DNA of 64,000 bases from F23-D06 sp963643165. GTDB lineage: Bacteria; Bacteroidota; Bacteroidia; Bacteroidales; WCHB1-69. Numbering within the stretch: the stretch's first letter is position 1; every line of letters begins with the position of its first letter. Both the position numbers and the translations under genes were made by a program. Positions 61,675 through 64,000 of this stretch are shown here, piece after piece. The notes beneath the pieces are model-generated. The model searched no databases, had not been told where the DNA came from, and saw only the letters and a list, made by a program, of their open reading frames with translations. The stretch lies in the NCBI GenBank assembly GCA_963643165.1, contig CAVIJD010000005.1, forward strand, positions 1 through 64,000, read 5' to 3'.

Positions 61675-62950
61675 AGTGCATCAATTTTTCATAAATGGTT
61701 TTGAGTTTTTTGGCGGCGTTTTCCCATTTGAGGTTGTGGACCTCTTCAATGCCTTTGGTGCTGAGCAAGTCGGCCAGGGCGGGGTAGTGCAGTATTCCGT
61801 AGATGGCGTCGGCGGTGGCGTCGATGTCCCAGAAGTCAACCTTTACGGCATAATGCAGCACCTCGGCCACGCCCGACTGTTTGGATATGACCACGGGGAT
61901 GCCGGCCTGCATAGCCTCGAGGGGCGATATGCCGAACGGCTCCGAGATGGAGGGCATGACATACACGTCGCTCATGCCGAAGAGGGTGTCGATGTCGTCG
62001 CCGCGCAGAAATCCTGTGAAATGGAAACGGTCGGAGATGCCGAGTTCCGCCACGCGGAGGATGACGTGCTGCATCATGTCGCCGTCGCCGGCCAGTACGA
62101 AGCGCACGTTCGGGTCTTTTTCGAGCACGCGCCGTGCCGTCTCCACAAAGTAGTCCGGACCTTTCTGGAAGGTGACCCGGCCGAAGAAGGTGACAATCTT
62201 CTCGGGCACGGTTTTGTGGCGGCGGATGTGGTCTTTGACCGGGGTTACGGCATTGTGGAGCGTATAGACTTTCTCGGCGGGGATGCCGTAACGTTCGATG
62301 ACGATGTTGCGGGTAAGGTCGCTGACGGCGCACACCGCATCGGCGGCCATCATGCCCTCGCGTTCTATGTTGAAGACATATTCGTTGCGGTTGTTCTCGC
62401 CCGAACGGTCAATTTCGGTGGCGTGGATGTGTACGACCAATGGTTTGCCGCTCACGCGCTTGGCGGCTATGCCGGCGCGGTAGGTCAGCCAGTCGTGGGC
62501 ATGGATGATGTCAAAGTCCTCAGTGTGCGCAATCTCGGCGGCAATTTCCGCGTAGCGGTTCACCTCTTCCGCGAGGTTGCTGCCATAGCCGCCGTTGAAA
62601 ACGTACCTGCGCTTCTCTCCGGAGGCCTCGGTGAGCACGCCGCTCTCAATCTGGTTCACGACATTGAAATAGTCGTCCATGCCGACGTACGGTATCAGCC
62701 TTGAGTTGAACTGTATGAAGGAGGTGCATTTGTCATCGGCGAAGAAGGCGGTGTGGCGTGGGTCAACTTCAACGCCGCTGGCATTGACAATCTTGACATA
62801 CCGCTCGTCTTCCATGCCTGAGGCTTTGGGCATGACAAATGTGACTTGCACGCCGTTCTGTGCCAAGCCTTTGGTGAGACCGTAGCAGGCCGTTCCCAGC
62901 CCTCCCGAAATATGGGGCGGAAATTCCCACCCGAACATCAATATTTTCAT
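61667..62950 (-). CDS. Glycosyltransferase (glycogen-synthase-like, GT4/GT5)
   Basis: 427 residues with two Rossmann-like domains. The N-terminus MFGWEFPPHISGGLGTACYG resembles the K-x-G-G glycogen synthase start; HAHDWLTYRAGI near 155 and the C-terminal EPFGISPLEAMQAGIPVVIS near 340 carry the nucleotide-sugar Glu pair. It likely elongates alpha-glucan from UDP- or ADP-glucose. Sits between the debranching enzyme and GH57 genes. Confidence 0.9.
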   Translation of the reverse strand: MKILMFGWEFPPHISGGLGTACYGLTKGLAQNGVQVTFVMPKASGMEDERYVKIVNASGVEVDPRHTAFFADDKCTSFIQFNSRLIPYVGMDDYFNVVNQIESGVLTEASGEKRRYVFNGGYGSNLAEEVNRYAEIAAEIAHTEDFDIIHAHDWLTYRAGIAAKRVSGKPLVVHIHATEIDRSGENNRNEYVFNIEREGMMAADAVCAVSDLTRNIVIERYGIPAEKVYTLHNAVTPVKDHIRRHKTVPEKIVTFFGRVTFQKGPDYFVETARRVLEKDPNVRFVLAGDGDMMQHVILRVAELGISDRFHFTGFLRGDDIDTLFGMSDVYVMPSISEPFGISPLEAMQAGIPVVISKQSGVAEVLHYAVKVDFWDIDATADAIYGILHYPALADLLSTKGIEEVHNLKWENAAKKLKTIYEKLMHYE

Positions 62951-63004
62951 GTCAAACGTCTAATTTCACTGTTGTGTATTTTCATGTTGTTTCCAATATG
63001 CCGT

Positions 63005-64000
63005 TTATTTGAAGTGTTCAATCCGCCATTTCATATAGAGGAGTGCGGACACGCTCCAGGCCTGCGAGATGCAGCCGTTGGGCTTGTGCGGCGGGTCGCC
63101 GTCGGTGATTTCCGAAATGGTGGATATGCCGTAGGTTTTCATGCAGCTGTCGAAGTTGTACAGCAGTCGTTGCAGCACGGGGAGCGCCGATTTGCGGTAA
63201 ACCGCCAGCATGCCGTCTGTGAACGGGTAGAGCAGCCAGATCCAGCAGGTGCCCTGGTGGTAGGCGGCGTCGCGCTCGGCCTGGCTGCCCGCATAGTGAC
63301 CCTTGTAGTCGGGGTCTTTCGGGGAGAGCGAGCGGATGCCCTTGTCGGTGAGCAGTTCCTCGCACGTGCGCTTCAGGACTAACTGGCGGATCTTCTCGCT
63401 TATTGGGGTGTATGGCAGCGACGCCACAATCATCATGTTGGGGCGTATTTGGAAGTTCTTGTAGCCACCATCGACATAGTCGGCAAGATAGCCCATTTCC
63501 TTAGACCAGAAGGTGTCCTTGAAGACTGTCGGGAAGTCGTGTATGATGTGTTCCCATTCTTTCACAAAGCGGTTGTCTTTGGCCAGATGGGCCATCTCGA
63601 TGCTGAATTTCACGGCGTTGTACCAGAGTGCGTTGATCTCGACTTGGCAGCCTGTGCGCGGGGTCACGGGGCGGCCGTTCACGATGGCGTCCATCCAGGT
63701 GAGCGCCAGTCCCTCGCCGCCGGCATAGATGAGCCCGTTGTCGAGCATGCGGATGTTGTTGAGTGTGCCCTGCCGGTATGCGTTGAGAATGCTTTCCATA
63801 ATCGGGCCGTACTCGTTCCAGATGCTGCGCTGCGTGTGGGTATATTCGGCATAGAGTTGCAAGGTGCGGAAGAACCACAGCGGGGCATCTACCGAGTTGT
63901 AGGCCGCCGTGGTGCCGTTGCCGCCGATGTTGGGGAACAGGCCGCAGTTCAGTTCCTGTACCATGTTGTCGATGACCTCCTTGCAGAGTGCTGGGTTGTC
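63005..64000 (-). CDS. Glycogen debranching enzyme (amylo-alpha-1,6-glucosidase), partial
   Basis: GH133-like C-terminal catalytic part, cut at the window's right edge: 331 codons are visible and the start lies beyond 64000. NSVDAPLWFFRTLQLY, LTWMDAIVNGRPVTPRTGC (Asp of the active site), EINALWYNAVKFSIEM and HQGTCWIWLLYPFTDGML are the family's (alpha/alpha)6-barrel motifs. It removes alpha-1,6 branches of glycogen. First gene seen of the minus-strand glycogen cluster; 54 bases separate it from the glycosyltransferase. Confidence 0.92.
   Translation of the reverse strand, partial: DNPALCKEVIDNMVQELNCGLFPNIGGNGTTAAYNSVDAPLWFFRTLQLYAEYTHTQRSIWNEYGPIMESILNAYRQGTLNNIRMLDNGLIYAGGEGLALTWMDAIVNGRPVTPRTGCQVEINALWYNAVKFSIEMAHLAKDNRFVKEWEHIIHDFPTVFKDTFWSKEMGYLADYVDGGYKNFQIRPNMMIVASLPYTPISEKIRQLVLKRTCEELLTDKGIRSLSPKDPDYKGHYAGSQAERDAAYHQGTCWIWLLYPFTDGMLAVYRKSALPVLQRLLYNFDSCMKTYGISTISEITDGDPPHKPNGCISQAWSVSALLYMKWRIEHFK

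Noticed and set aside
61676..62704. Antisense open frame of 342 codons over the glycosyltransferase gene
   Set aside because: No motif and no promoter; the opposite strand is clearly coding.

Overview
The window reads as a chromosomal segment of a Bacteroidales bacterium (Bacteroidota). The evidence is the -7 promoter motif TAnnTTTG in front of genes of every kind, the S46 and S9 dipeptidyl peptidases, the DUF2807 and PepSY-like lipoproteins, menaquinone genes, a single-chain iron-sulfur serine dehydratase, a LemA/DUF3137 pair, a GH57/glycosyltransferase/debranching-enzyme glycogen cluster, and a small SRP RNA whose tip has the CCAGG/GGAA/AGCA pattern. I cannot name a species from sequence alone.

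Layout. 1-22.5 kb is mostly core: panB and an RluA-type pseudouridine synthase; a hydrolase; tRNA-Ser(CGA); ubiE and menA; an overlapping hemerythrin / receiver-like regulator / FecCD permease operon; a DUF2807 lipoprotein, acyltransferase and LD-carboxypeptidase operon; a PepSY-like lipoprotein; an SDR and acyl-CoA ligase pair; tRNA-Met(CAT) with a terminator; ligA, tex and gltX; and an iron-sulfur serine dehydratase between two multi-pass membrane proteins of the YitT/YczE type. 22.5-30.3 kb is an accessory island. It holds IS4-family and IS1634-like transposase debris, several copies of a structured MITE-like repeat, a DUF3791-DUF3990-DUF3791 toxin-like operon, an unrecognised 198-residue protein, a Fic AMPylase and a nested insertion element bounded by 87-bp inverted repeats. 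30.3-64 kb returns to core metabolism: flavodoxin lipoprotein, riboflavin kinase/sufB/trxB, sirtuin, DUF3137/LemA, pfkA, rplY, nnr, a thioredoxin-like lipoprotein-type protein, a C1 peptidase, maf, an acyltransferase, DPP11-like and DPP-IV-like peptidases, pgi and a sodium symporter, yrdC, SRP RNA, arginine decarboxylase, a nadE/kinase/tsaE/AlaDH-like operon and the glycogen cluster, whose last gene is cut by the window edge.

How the genes work together. Peptide use (S46, S9, C1B, serine dehydratase), glycolysis (pgi, pfkA), glycogen turnover (GH57, GT, GH133) and menaquinone synthesis fit an anaerobic or microaerophilic fermenter or fumarate respirer. yrdC and tsaE both serve t6A tRNA modification.

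Most interesting features: the DUF3791-DUF3990-DUF3791 operon, whose 101-bp promoter/leader is duplicated in front of the unrelated 198-residue gene; a six-copy hairpin-rich repeat family with inverted ends that carries an ISAs1-like transposase fragment and supplies the last codons of pfkA; an alanine-dehydrogenase-like protein that has lost its NAD-binding domain and sits directly after tsaE; a receiver domain with Asn at the phospho-acceptor position, fused by overlaps into an operon with hemerythrin; and a GH57 gene followed, in frame after its amber stop, by a second diverged copy of its own C-terminus.
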